Positions 46,092 through 54,640 of a DNA stretch of 64,000 nt are shown here, piece after piece. Numbering within the stretch: the stretch's first letter is position 1; each line of letters begins with the position of its first letter. The notes beneath the pieces are model-generated. The model searched no databases. It was not told the origin of the DNA and saw only the letters and a program-made list of their open reading frames with translations. Source of the stretch: Allofrancisella guangzhouensis (GTDB taxonomy: Bacteria > Pseudomonadota > Gammaproteobacteria > Francisellales > Francisellaceae); NCBI RefSeq assembly GCF_000815225.1, contig NZ_CP010427.1, forward strand, positions 372,001-436,000, written 5' to 3'. The position numbers were made by a program, and so were the translations under genes.

Positions 46092-46511
46092 TTATTTTCC
46101 TCGGCAAGATTTACATTTGACATATATATTAAGGTTGTGATCTATAATTTCAGCGCCTAATGACTCAACTATTTGCTTTTGAAATTTTTCAATTTCTTCA
46201 CTATAAAACTCTTGTATTTTATTGCATTTGATACAGATTATATGGTCGTGATGGTCGCCTTGATTTAGCTCATACATTACTTGCTCATTATCAAACTTAA
46301 GGCGATTTATTATGCCGGATGTTTCAAATTGTCCTAAAACCCTATATACTGTTGCAATACCAATGCTACTACCTTGAGATTTAAGTTTAGAGAAAACATC
46401 ATCAGGGCTTAGATGTTTATCTTTATTTTCCTCAAATAATTTTAGTATTTCTAAGCGTGGTTGCGTGATTTTAAAGCCAAATTCTTTCAGATCTAGATTT
46501 TTGGAGCTCAT
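46092..46511 (-). CDS. fur: Ferric uptake regulator
   Basis: Iron-sensing repressor. The 139-residue protein shows the winged-helix half ('FGFKITQPRLEILKLFEENKDKHLSPDDVF', 'SIGIATVYRVLGQFETSGI'), the metal-binding 'GDHHDHIICIKCNKIQEF', a Glu/His dimer region and the C-terminal 'CKSCRGK', whose Cys pair can form the structural zinc site. It lies beside the siderophore operon and lysC, as fur sits beside the fsl rhizoferrin operon in F. tularensis (from memory). It is convergent with lysC. Confidence 0.96.
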   Translation of the reverse strand: MSSKNLDLKEFGFKITQPRLEILKLFEENKDKHLSPDDVFSKLKSQGSSIGIATVYRVLGQFETSGIINRLKFDNEQVMYELNQGDHHDHIICIKCNKIQEFYSEEIEKFQKQIVESLGAEIIDHNLNIYVKCKSCRGK

Positions 46512-46819
46512 CTTTTCTTCTTTTAGGCTGAAGTTTAATAGATTTTGACATAATTGTAAGTGTTATTGCAAATATTTACCCTTATTAAGATGATTTATTA
46601 TTTGTTATTTATGAGAATTTTGTATCGAATTAAAGACTTGAAAGTAAGTGATATAAAGCCATATTTCACTTGATATAGAATTTTTAAGTATTGATTCAGT
46701 TATTATATATTTTATAATTCTTAAAAAAACATATTTTGCAAATTATTTTTTAAACATTTTAAATAAATATATTTTATTTATGTTATGATTTAATAAAATG
46801 TAATAAACATGGTATTTTT
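46512..46819. other. AT-rich spacer between fur and the Rhs gene
   Basis: About 308 bases holding the fur promoter on the minus side and the Rhs promoter on the plus side. TATGAT at 46784-46789 could be a -10 for the Rhs gene, but no firm -35 accompanies it. Long A/T runs; no gene or strong Fur box seen. Confidence 0.4.
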
Positions 46820-48772
46820 ATGTTTATAATAAAGGTTTTTATCTTGTATTTTAGTTTAGTTACATTAGTTTTTGCTAGTCAAAAGCTTAAAGCAGGTGAA
46901 GATAATTTATCTTTTCCTGCAACGAATAACACCCAAATAATGAGTTATCAACCAGAAACTGGTAATTTCACTAAGGAAATACCTATAATTAACACTTTTT
47001 TAGATGATGGCTTAAATTTTAATTATAGTGTGTATCTTAGTGATAGTGGTCAACTATCTGTTCCTTTAATTGTTACAATTGGATCAGGAAATAAACATTT
47101 AATTGGTTTTGTCAGAGATGTAAATGGAGGTGTTAATACTTTATCTGCAGGAGCAAATGGAGGTAGTGCTGTCTCAAATACTCATTTTTATGGGACTGTA
47201 AATGCCGGTGGCGTATCTTCTATTTATTCAAGTGACGGAGTCTTATATACAGGAGATGCTTTTCATGGACATGAAGGCTATATTTATAGCTCACATAAAA
47301 AATCTAATGTAAAGTTTTTATATAGTGATGCTAAATACATGATTGAACCTCATACAAGTGAAAAATTATGTGATTATGGTTTAACTGGTTTATATGTAAC
47401 TAAAATAAGCCTTTCTAATGGTTATGAGATTAACTTTAACGTAAATTCAACGCGAGTCTATGATGATATTCGTGGACAGCAATTTTATAAATGTACGGTA
47501 GTTTATTATACTAAAATATCTGATAATCAACGTAGAGTTTGGACATTTGGTCGTAATTCAGGAAATGGTTTCTTGCAGAATATCACCTACCCAGATGGCA
47601 GGCAAATTAAATGTTTACTTCCTGATCCAATCATAACAGATGTGAATGGGGTTGTATATACCCATGGGAATTTAACACCAAATCGGCAGTTTCCTTATGT
47701 TAATTACTCTGGAGCAAACCTGACTCAATCTCTTAGAGAGTCTTTTTCAGTAGATTCCAGTTATACTAACAACACTATTACACATATGAATGGTAGTGTA
47801 GATAAATATTTAGGTTATCCAAAACACTATACAATTTCTGCAGATCCTGGAAACGGCACATATAAGGAACATAAAAAACTCGATAAAAGTGGTAATGTTG
47901 TATACGATGAAGTAAACACATGGAATTATACAGCAAATGCAACACCATATTTAATAGAGCAAACAATTACGCAAGATGGAGTTACTATTTCTAAAAAATT
48001 TGCTGATTTTAATGCATATTTGTATCCTCAAACAATCACGGAAACTGCTTCTGATGGGAAAGCTAGGGTTACTAAAATTACATATTTAGAACTTTCATCT
48101 TCAGCTACTCATGGGCATATGGTTAAGCCTAAAAAAATACAAGTTACTGATAGTGGTGGTAAAGTTTTGCATATTATTATAAATAAATATGATATTGAAG
48201 GATACTTGATATCTAGTACTAACGATGGTGTAGAAACAAAATACACTTATGATTCTAACGGTAATTTAGCAACTTCAACAGATACTAGAGGTAACACTAC
48301 AGAATATCAAGATTACCAATATGGTAAGCCTACAGTTGTAATTGACCCTAAGGGTGGTAAAACAGTTTATAGTTATGACTATAGGGGGGTTGTATTAAGC
48401 AAAACGGACCCAGAAGGTAACACAACCAAATATTATTATGATATAAGTGGCCGTCCAACTTTAATCACTCCTCCAACTGGTTATTCTATTAGCTACGCTT
48501 ATAGTAATAATGGTTTAACTGTCACTAAGTATCAAGGTCAAGTTGCTACGGTAATAAACTATGATGGTTTTGGTAAAGTGATAAATTCAACTTCAAGCGT
48601 TAGGGGTTCATCTGATTCAGTTGCACAAGTTTATAAATACGACATCATTAATAATAAAGTATTTACTAGTTACCCATGTTTATCAATAAACCAGTGTGCG
48701 ATAGGAGATATTTATACTTATGATATATTGGGCAGACCAATTCAATTAATTAAAGATACTAGTTCATTTTAA
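46820..48772 (+). CDS. Rhs/YD-repeat secreted protein, N-terminal half
   Basis: A 650-residue protein with a signal peptide (hydrophobic to about residue 20, 'VFASQ'). Residues 25-330 are an unassigned beta-rich domain ('NFTKEIPIINTFLDDGLNFNY' and similar). From about residue 390 on there are RHS/YD repeats ('TYDSNGNLATSTDTRGNTTEY', 'YSYDYRGVVLSKTDPEGNTTKYYYD', 'YTYDILGRPIQL'), which build the spiral shell that encloses the toxin in Rhs systems. The reading frame ends 11 bases before a second Rhs gene that carries the rest of the shell. The two probably assemble into one cocoon. Confidence 0.85.
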   Translation: MFIIKVFILYFSLVTLVFASQKLKAGEDNLSFPATNNTQIMSYQPETGNFTKEIPIINTFLDDGLNFNYSVYLSDSGQLSVPLIVTIGSGNKHLIGFVRDVNGGVNTLSAGANGGSAVSNTHFYGTVNAGGVSSIYSSDGVLYTGDAFHGHEGYIYSSHKKSNVKFLYSDAKYMIEPHTSEKLCDYGLTGLYVTKISLSNGYEINFNVNSTRVYDDIRGQQFYKCTVVYYTKISDNQRRVWTFGRNSGNGFLQNITYPDGRQIKCLLPDPIITDVNGVVYTHGNLTPNRQFPYVNYSGANLTQSLRESFSVDSSYTNNTITHMNGSVDKYLGYPKHYTISADPGNGTYKEHKKLDKSGNVVYDEVNTWNYTANATPYLIEQTITQDGVTISKKFADFNAYLYPQTITETASDGKARVTKITYLELSSSATHGHMVKPKKIQVTDSGGKVLHIIINKYDIEGYLISSTNDGVETKYTYDSNGNLATSTDTRGNTTEYQDYQYGKPTVVIDPKGGKTVYSYDYRGVVLSKTDPEGNTTKYYYDISGRPTLITPPTGYSISYAYSNNGLTVTKYQGQVATVINYDGFGKVINSTSSVRGSSDSVAQVYKYDIINNKVFTSYPCLSINQCAIGDIYTYDILGRPIQLIKDTSSF

Positions 48773-48783
48773 GGAGTAGCAAA

Positions 48784-51108
48784 ATGAGATTTATGACAAA
48801 ATTATTTTTGACTACTTTAGGACTTTTTGAGGCACTTAACTCTTTTGCTAGCTATACATGGACTGCTCAATATACTGGAAGTAATGGAAATGTAGTAAAA
48901 AAAGTTACTAGTCCGAATGCAACGACCACATATAGTTATAGACAGGGTTTTGGCGAACCAATTTTATTAAATAAGACTAGGCAATCTATAAGTAATACTG
49001 GGTTTTATGATAATGAAGGTAGACTTCTATCTTTATCTCAAGCAGGAGAGAGTAGAAATTATAACTATACAGAATATGCTCATTTAAGTTGGTTAATTTC
49101 TCAAAGCGACCCGGAACTTGGTACTACAAATTATTCATATTATTCTAATGGGCAGCGTAAAACAGAGCAAATAGTAGGATCCACATCAACAACCTTTAGA
49201 TATGACGCTAATGGAAATACTACTCAAGTAGATTACACATCAGCAAACGGGATTCCTGCATCTCCAACAATTACATATGAGTATGATGCTAATAATAACG
49301 TTATTTCTAAGAGTTTAGGTGGAGATAATCAAATAAATAATACTTATGATGCACTAAACCATCTGTTAAAATCTAGCCTAAAATATTCATATCCGGATGG
49401 CACTACCCAAAAAGATATTTCCTACAAGTATGATGGCTATGGTCATATTGGATATATTATATATCCAGATAGATTAATAATTAACTATAATATAAATGGT
49501 TTTGGTAGGTCAAAATCTATTACAAGCTCGTTAGATAGTATTATTACAGATATTACTTATAATTCTGCTAATAATATCACCTCTTACGCTGGGGCAAATT
49601 TTAGTTTGTCTATAGCTTACGATAATATGAATCGTGTTACTGATATTAAAACAACCAGCATCAAGAGTAGCTATACTTATGATGGTGAAAACAATGTTAT
49701 AAGTATTATAGATGGTTTAAGCTCATCTAATAATGAATCATTTTCATATGATAATAATAACCGTTTAGTTCAAGCAAGTGGTCCATGGGGGCAGGCAAGT
49801 TATAGCTATGATAATTTAAACAATATAACTTCGCTTATAACTACTAATGATGGGGCTCATAGCTATGTTTATGACGGTAAGAATTTACTAAATTTCGTCA
49901 CATCAAATAAAAGTGGTGTACAAAACTTAGATTATGACACTAATGGCAATGTTATAAAAAAAGGTCAAGACACTTATGTTTATGATGCTGCAAATCATCT
50001 GATTAGTTTTAAAAATAAAGATCATAAAATTGATTTTGTGTATGATCCAAATGGTCATGTTATATCTACTACTGAGGATGGTAAAAAACCTGTTATTACA
50101 TATTATGATGAGTCAGGAAAATTGCTTTATAAGTTAGATCCAAATAAAGCGACTGAGCAAGTAACGGATTATATATATCTTAATGGTAAGCTTGCTGTTG
50201 AAGCCAGACATGATAATGGTGATTTGAAGAATGTATCTTACCACTATATAACAACAAATCCATTAGGTTCTCCAGTTGCTAGTACTTTAAATGGAGTTAC
50301 AGAATGGAGACAAGTTTATCGACCATATGGATTAGAGAAAAGTCAAATTACTCAGGATGATGATCATATAGGTTTTACAGGAAAAGAAACAGTTAAGAAT
50401 ATGAATCTAGTGAATATGAACGCTAGATACTATGCTCCTGATTTTGGTAGATTTATGGCTTATGATCCAGCTGAGCCAACTGTAGGTGATCTATTTAGTT
50501 TTAATAGATATGCATATGCAAATAATAATCCGTTATTATATACAGACCCTACAGGATTATTTTCGTTTAGTGATTTCCTTAATGGAGCTAATAATTTTGC
50601 TTCGGGTATAATAAATGGGATGTCAGCTGGGTTTGTTAATACGGAACATACTCAAGGCTTTGCCCACGATGCAGGCTGGGCTTTTGGGACTGCTTTGGGA
50701 TTGACCTATGGAGCTACAGAGCTAAGGGCAGCTAGGTATGCTGCTAGTAAAGCAGGTGGATTACTTGAATCATCGACTACAACAGCAATGAAAGAACGCA
50801 ACCTTGCTGGGCAGGCTGATGTGGCTAAGGCTGTTAAGGGTATAGAATATGACTCCAAAGGCAAGGTGATTAGTAGAGAGCCAAAGAGTTTGAGAGATAA
50901 ATTAACTATGGAAGAAGCTAAAACTGAGAAATATAGCAGTGATGAAACACCAAAAGGTGGTTTGAATGACCCTAAGTATAAAGGAATGTATAAGCGAAGA
51001 TATTCTAGAAATTTTAGTAATGGTACCCGTACAGATATTCATTATGTTGAAGATCCTATAAATGGAGGAAGGTATGATTTTAAATTTAAGAACCATGCTG
51101 AGGATTAA
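48784..51108 (+). CDS. Rhs protein with core domain and variable C-terminal toxin tip
   Basis: A 774-residue protein with its own SD (AAGGAG) and signal peptide (to about residue 22, 'SFA'). YD repeats fill about residues 35-500, then the RHS-associated core: 'YRPYGLEKSQITQDDDHIGFTGKE' region, 'NARYYAPDFGRFMAYDPAEP' and 'NRYAYANNNPLLYTDPTGLF', ending in the DPxG boundary after which tips vary. The tip (about 595-774) has an alpha-helical linker ('GWAFGTALGLTYGATELRAARYAAS') and a short terminal module ending 'HYVEDPINGGRYDFKFKNHAED', which I cannot assign to a toxin family. The next gene is its likely immunity partner. Confidence 0.85.
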   Translation: MRFMTKLFLTTLGLFEALNSFASYTWTAQYTGSNGNVVKKVTSPNATTTYSYRQGFGEPILLNKTRQSISNTGFYDNEGRLLSLSQAGESRNYNYTEYAHLSWLISQSDPELGTTNYSYYSNGQRKTEQIVGSTSTTFRYDANGNTTQVDYTSANGIPASPTITYEYDANNNVISKSLGGDNQINNTYDALNHLLKSSLKYSYPDGTTQKDISYKYDGYGHIGYIIYPDRLIINYNINGFGRSKSITSSLDSIITDITYNSANNITSYAGANFSLSIAYDNMNRVTDIKTTSIKSSYTYDGENNVISIIDGLSSSNNESFSYDNNNRLVQASGPWGQASYSYDNLNNITSLITTNDGAHSYVYDGKNLLNFVTSNKSGVQNLDYDTNGNVIKKGQDTYVYDAANHLISFKNKDHKIDFVYDPNGHVISTTEDGKKPVITYYDESGKLLYKLDPNKATEQVTDYIYLNGKLAVEARHDNGDLKNVSYHYITTNPLGSPVASTLNGVTEWRQVYRPYGLEKSQITQDDDHIGFTGKETVKNMNLVNMNARYYAPDFGRFMAYDPAEPTVGDLFSFNRYAYANNNPLLYTDPTGLFSFSDFLNGANNFASGIINGMSAGFVNTEHTQGFAHDAGWAFGTALGLTYGATELRAARYAASKAGGLLESSTTTAMKERNLAGQADVAKAVKGIEYDSKGKVISREPKSLRDKLTMEEAKTEKYSSDETPKGGLNDPKYKGMYKRRYSRNFSNGTRTDIHYVEDPINGGRYDFKFKNHAED
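50647..50830 (+). repeat. Rhs linker repeat, copy 1
   Basis: DNA for the linker between the Rhs core and toxin tip. A closely similar copy, one base longer, lies at 51732-51916. Such shared linkers allow toxin-tip exchange by homologous recombination. Confidence 0.85.
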
Positions 51109-51111
51109 TAA

Positions 51112-51711
51112 ATGATAGTTAAAGCTAAGAGATATAGTGAGAAAAAGGTTTTGCAAGATGAGTTTAATAATTTTATAGTACATGGATTAAAATATTCAAA
51201 CGGTTCTTTAAAGTATTGTTTTGCTATGGTGTATCCCGATGGAACTGGTTCTATTGGCTATGATGAAGCAGTAAATTATGAAATTATTGATCCAAGACTT
51301 TCTAAATATTGGGATATAGAATTAATTGATACTAATAGTTATATAGTAAGACATAGAAAGTGGATATTGTGGGAAAAAAATAATAAAGGAAAAAGTCTTG
51401 ATGAAAGAATAGATACCTGTTCTGAGCAAGCATTATATAAATTTTTTTCTGACTCTATAAATCAAATGAATGAAGAATCTAATGTACACCTTATTAAGAC
51501 TGAAAAATTAGGACGATTATTAAAAGGGAAATATAGGCGATATTTTATTAAAATATATGATGATTCTAAAATAAGTGGAGGATATTTATTATCTTTATAT
51601 AAGACTTTACCACAGAATGGTTCTGATGTAGATGAGTGGTTTGATAATTATGAAGAGTTAGAGAAATATTTTAAGAATAATGATTTAGAGGTTGAGTGGT
51701 TGGAGGAGTAA
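51112..51711 (+). CDS. Putative immunity protein for the Rhs toxin tip
   Basis: A 199-residue soluble acidic protein starting three bases after the Rhs stop, the usual immunity position. Residues 1-125 are unique; the last about 74 residues, from 'LIKTEKLGRLLKGKYRRYF' to 'EVEWLEE', are almost identical to the C-terminus of the protein at 52811-53404, as is the DNA (repeat 51490-51734). The family is not recognised. Function as an immunity protein is inferred from position and from the modular design. Confidence 0.7.
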   Translation: MIVKAKRYSEKKVLQDEFNNFIVHGLKYSNGSLKYCFAMVYPDGTGSIGYDEAVNYEIIDPRLSKYWDIELIDTNSYIVRHRKWILWEKNNKGKSLDERIDTCSEQALYKFFSDSINQMNEESNVHLIKTEKLGRLLKGKYRRYFIKIYDDSKISGGYLLSLYKTLPQNGSDVDEWFDNYEELEKYFKNNDLEVEWLEE

Positions 51712-51734
51712 TTCGACTTACTAGTGTAGATCAT
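51490..51734 (+). repeat. 245-base direct repeat, copy 1
   Basis: Covers the 3' part of an immunity gene and 23 bases beyond its stop. It is identical to 53183-53427 except for two substitutions that I can see near its start. This indicates very recent duplication or gene conversion. Confidence 0.9.
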
Positions 51735-52200
51735 ACTCAAGGCTTTGCCCACAAGGCGGGTTGGGCTGTTGGGACTGCTTTTGGATTGAGCTATGGAGCT
51801 ACAGAGCTAAGAGCAGCTAGGTATGCTGCTAGTAAAGCAGGTGGATTACTTTGAGTCATCGACTACAGCAGCAATGGAAGAACGTAACCTTGCTGGGCAG
51901 ACTGATGTGGCTAAGGGTAGTATAACTGAGGCTAGCAAACTTGCTAAAGAATTTTTTGAAGATTCTAAGTACACCTCCAAAGTCAAGGCTCAGATGCAAC
52001 TCGAAGATTACCATTCTTTTCCTAAAAGTGTCGATTCTTTCGCAGAAAATGGTAGTGTAAGCAAAATAAAAGGTGGAGATGGGAAATTTAGGCAGCAGTT
52101 AACTATTAGAGGTAGTTATCGTGGTAAGACAGGAATTTTTGAATACATAAAAGAAGAAAATGGTCTGATTAATCATAGATTGTTTAGGTCTGATTCTTAG
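51711..52200 (+). pseudogene. Orphan Rhs linker and toxin tip with frameshift
   Basis: The first part (51711-51849) encodes the Rhs linker ('TSVDHTQGFAHKAGWAVGTAFG..') without the core domain. Compared with copy 1 it has one extra T near 51848, giving a stop; the next frame continues from 'ESSTTAAMEERNLAGQTDVAKG' to 52200 with a different tip, 'FFEDSKYTSKVKAQMQLEDYHSFP' and 'GRYRGKTG'-like 'RGSYRGKTGIFEYIKEENGLINHRLF'. The tip is intact but has no start or secretion module, so it is a stored or dead cassette. Its toxin activity is unassigned. Confidence 0.75.
51732..51916 (+). repeat. Rhs linker repeat, copy 2
   Basis: Second copy of the linker at 50647-50830, with scattered substitutions and a one-base insertion that shifts the frame. 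Marks the 5' end of the displaced cassette. Confidence 0.85.
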
Positions 52201-52211
52201 AAGGAGATTAT

Positions 52212-52565
52212 ATGTTAGACGATTGTTCAATGAACCAAATTAAAGAGATGTTTGCTAAAGGAGTACAATTAGAAAACATTGGTATAAACGAGAAAGCTTT
52301 TAGTAAAGAAAGTAGCCTTATTATTCTTGATTTACTCAATAAGTTCATGATTCCAATACTTGGTGGAGATGTTTATATTAGAGATGAAAGTTGTGATGTA
52401 ATAATACCAACTTATGACTCATGGTACTATGAGCGTGCTGAAGGTGAGAGCTGTAATTCATACATTAAAAAATCGGTAGAAAAAGCAAAAGAATATATAG
52501 TTAACTACCCTAAGCAGAATGTGTTATTTACACTTGTATTTGATAGAAAATACTTAGAGCTTTAG
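52212..52565 (+). CDS. Putative immunity protein for the orphan toxin tip
   Basis: A 117-residue soluble protein beginning 11 bases after the orphan toxin tip, with SD AAGGAG. Unrecognised; includes 'SSLIILDLLNKFMIPILGGDVYIRDESCDVIIPTYDSWYYE' style alternation and an acidic helical end. Placement directly after a toxin tip suggests it neutralises that tip. It may persist because it protects against siblings that still deploy the toxin. Confidence 0.7.
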   Translation: MLDDCSMNQIKEMFAKGVQLENIGINEKAFSKESSLIILDLLNKFMIPILGGDVYIRDESCDVIIPTYDSWYYERAEGESCNSYIKKSVEKAKEYIVNYPKQNVLFTLVFDRKYLEL

Positions 52566-52569
52566 TGAT

Positions 52570-52800
52570 ATAAGTAGAGAGCCAAAGAGCTTGCAAGATC
52601 AGATGACTCTAGATGCTGCTAAAAAAGGTTATGGTAGGAAAAAAATTGAAAATCTTAATGATCCAAAATATAAAGGTATGGATAAGATGGAGTTGGTTGG
52701 TAAATCTAAGCACACAAATAGAAACTCTACCGTTCATTATGTAAGAGACCCTTTAACAGGTGAGTTGCATGATTTTAAATTCACTAATCATTTTTACTAA
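52570..52800 (+). pseudogene. Orphan Rhs toxin tip fragment, related to the main tip
   Basis: An open frame from about 52570 reads 'ISREPKSLQDQMTLDAAKKGYG' then 'NDPKYKGMDKMELVG' and ends 'VHYVRDPLTGELHDFKFTNHFY'. It is clearly homologous to the tip of the intact Rhs protein ('ISREPKSLRDKLTMEEA..', 'NDPKYKGM', 'HYVEDP..DFKFKNH'), so it is a variant of the same tip without a core or linker. A TTG at 52591 is the only plausible internal start. Probably a relic cassette. Confidence 0.7.
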
Positions 52801-52810
52801 GGAGTTAAAC

Positions 52811-53404
52811 ATGAAAATAATAAGTTTAAAGGATACACAGTCTTATGATAAGAATACAGTTTTTACTGTTTATGGAGTTAATATAGATTCAGTAGGCAAT
52901 GTTAAATATTATATAAATGAAAACACGGGAGACTTTTTGTTTCCTTGTGATAATGAGGATTTTAAAATTAAAGATAGTAGAATATCAAAAACTTGGTCAT
53001 TAATTCTTAACGATGATGGCTCATGTGATTTCATTCCATATGAATGGAAAAATTGGACTGAACAAAATAAAAATATTGAAGACTACGATTTTTTTCGTAC
53101 ACTCATGGAGTATTATGATAGTCCTGCTCACATTATATATCGTAAATATAAAAAACTTATGGATGAAGAGTTTGATACTAGTCTTATTAAGACTGAAAAA
53201 TTAGGACGATTATTAAAAGGGGAATATAAGCGATATTTTATTAAAATATATGATGATTCTAAAATAAGTGGAGGATATTTATTATCTTTATATAAGACTT
53301 TACCACAGAATGGTTCTGATGTAGATGAGTGGTTTGATAATTATGAAGAGTTAGAGAAATATTTTAAGAATAATGATTTAGAGGTTGAGTGGTTGGAGGA
53401 GTAA
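52811..53404 (+). CDS. Putative immunity protein, chimeric with 51112-51711
   Basis: A 197-residue protein with SD AAGGAG and ATG at 52811. The first about 125 residues differ from the 51112-51711 protein, though both share a layout including a Trp-rich 'FIPYEWKNWTEQNK' / 'YIVRHRKWILWEKNNK' segment; the last 74 residues are nearly identical. Following the related orphan tip, it is probably that tip's immunity. A longer frame from 52760 overlaps the tip and is not used. Confidence 0.7.
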   Translation: MKIISLKDTQSYDKNTVFTVYGVNIDSVGNVKYYINENTGDFLFPCDNEDFKIKDSRISKTWSLILNDDGSCDFIPYEWKNWTEQNKNIEDYDFFRTLMEYYDSPAHIIYRKYKKLMDEEFDTSLIKTEKLGRLLKGEYKRYFIKIYDDSKISGGYLLSLYKTLPQNGSDVDEWFDNYEELEKYFKNNDLEVEWLEE

Positions 53405-53427
53405 TTCGACTTACTAGTGTAGATCAT
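53183..53427 (+). repeat. 245-base direct repeat, copy 2
   Basis: Second copy of 51490-51734, offset 1693 bases. It ends inside a further linker remnant, so the repeated block spans immunity tail, stop codon and start of the next linker. Confidence 0.9.
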
Positions 53428-53478
53428 CATCAAGGTTTTGCACATGATGTAAGTTTTGAAAACGCATTTAAAAAATAA
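53404..53478 (+). pseudogene. Remnant Rhs linker start
   Basis: A 24-codon stretch reads 'IRLTSVDHHQGFAHDVSFENAF', matching the start of the linker at 51711 and in the intact Rhs, then ends. It marks a third cassette that has lost its tip. The downstream membrane protein may be its leftover partner. Confidence 0.6.
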
Positions 53479-53524
53479 CTTAAAATCTATAACACTTCCT
53501 CTAAGGAAACAATAGGAGAATAAA

Positions 53525-54220
53525 ATGGATGAATTAAAAAAGAAGAATATATTTGCAAGACTCTACAAGGGAGATCTGTCGCTAGCCAAAACTTTTTGGC
53601 TACCTAACATATTGTTATTTTTGGTTGGTACATTTACATGTTATATAGCTTCTATATTTATAAAAAGTCCAGGTGCTTGGTTAATATATTTATTTTTCTA
53701 CGCTATTATAGCTTGGATATTTCATCTGTTGATTTTTATATCAATATTGAATGCGTGTAAAAAACATAAAGGCTTACTTATCTGGAGAATTTTATCCAGA
53801 ATTTATAGTATATTAGGACTTGTAAGTTTCATACTTGTAATATACTGTATTGCTTTTGCAGCTACAGTTATTATTACGGATATAAATAATAATAGCAATT
53901 TGAGAGATAAACCTTTTCTTTCAAAACTTGATAATTATTTGCTAAATCAAAACTTGCCACAAAAGATAAGTGATGTATTAAGTCTTGAAAGAATAGTGGA
54001 TGATCAAAAGCAACAAACCTATATTTTTAAAAATATTGACCCAAATCAAGAATTGATTTTTGATAGGTTGGATAACTTTTTCTGTAGAGAAATGCTAGAT
54101 TTCAAACAAAATAGGAAAGTAGTGTTTCAAGTTTATGATCAAAACAATAAACTAAAACAAGAAAACGAACTTACTTTTGATAAATGTTCAAAAATAGTTA
54201 ACGATCCTGTTGCAAACTAA
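53525..54220 (+). CDS. Membrane protein of unknown function
   Basis: A 231-residue protein with an acceptable SD (AGGAG). Three or four membrane segments lie at about residues 25-45, 52-75 and 90-118, followed by a soluble C-terminal region of about 105 residues with 'QNLPQKISDVLSLERIVDDQKQQTYIFKNI'. Not recognised. Following Rhs cassette remnants, it could be an immunity protein for a membrane-acting toxin whose gene is gone, but no sequence feature proves this. Confidence 0.65.
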   Translation: MDELKKKNIFARLYKGDLSLAKTFWLPNILLFLVGTFTCYIASIFIKSPGAWLIYLFFYAIIAWIFHLLIFISILNACKKHKGLLIWRILSRIYSILGLVSFILVIYCIAFAATVIITDINNNSNLRDKPFLSKLDNYLLNQNLPQKISDVLSLERIVDDQKQQTYIFKNIDPNQELIFDRLDNFFCREMLDFKQNRKVVFQVYDQNNKLKQENELTFDKCSKIVNDPVAN

Positions 54221-54640
54221 AGCTATATGACCTTAACTGGTGATGATAACTGAATTGATATATGCTAGATTGTATTCTGAAAATAGTTGCAACAGCACCT
54301 TTAAAACAGTTTATTAGAGGCAGTAAGCTTAAATTTTTATTAATTTTAGCAATATTGATAATAAGCTATCGAGTTTGAGCATAGTATTCAGAGATTCATG
54401 TAAGTGAATTTGCACAGTTAAGTGGAAAGGCTCGATGGACACCACTAGCTCCTGATATTTTCTTGAGATCCTCATTACTATAACCTTCTTCTACCATCAA
54501 TTTAGCATACTCGCGCTTTTGTAATGTAGTAAAATATTTTGCGTTTTTTAGGCATTTCTTATACTTAATCTTTGTATGTATATTATAACGCTAAATCTCT
54601 CTACAACTTTATTAAATCACATCAAAGAAGTTGATTACTT
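54221..54640. other. Gene-poor gap with IS remnant
   Basis: 420 bases between the membrane protein and yoeB. Apart from the IS3-type OrfA relic at 54396-54555, I see no gene, RNA or clear regulatory element. Confidence 0.5.
54396..54555 (-). pseudogene. Remnant of IS3-family OrfA-like transposase
   Basis: On the minus strand an ATG at 54555 starts 'MPKKRK', then after a frameshift the text continues 'TTLQKREYAKLMVEEGYSN' and 'EDLKKISGAS', the helix-turn-helix start of IS3-type OrfA proteins, before losing similarity and stopping at 54396. No OrfB or terminal repeats are seen. It shows past insertion-sequence activity in the island. Confidence 0.55.

Noticed and set aside
48765-48790. Frameshift joining the two Rhs genes
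   Set aside because: The second gene has its own SD and a signal peptide, so the split appears genuine rather than a sequencing error.
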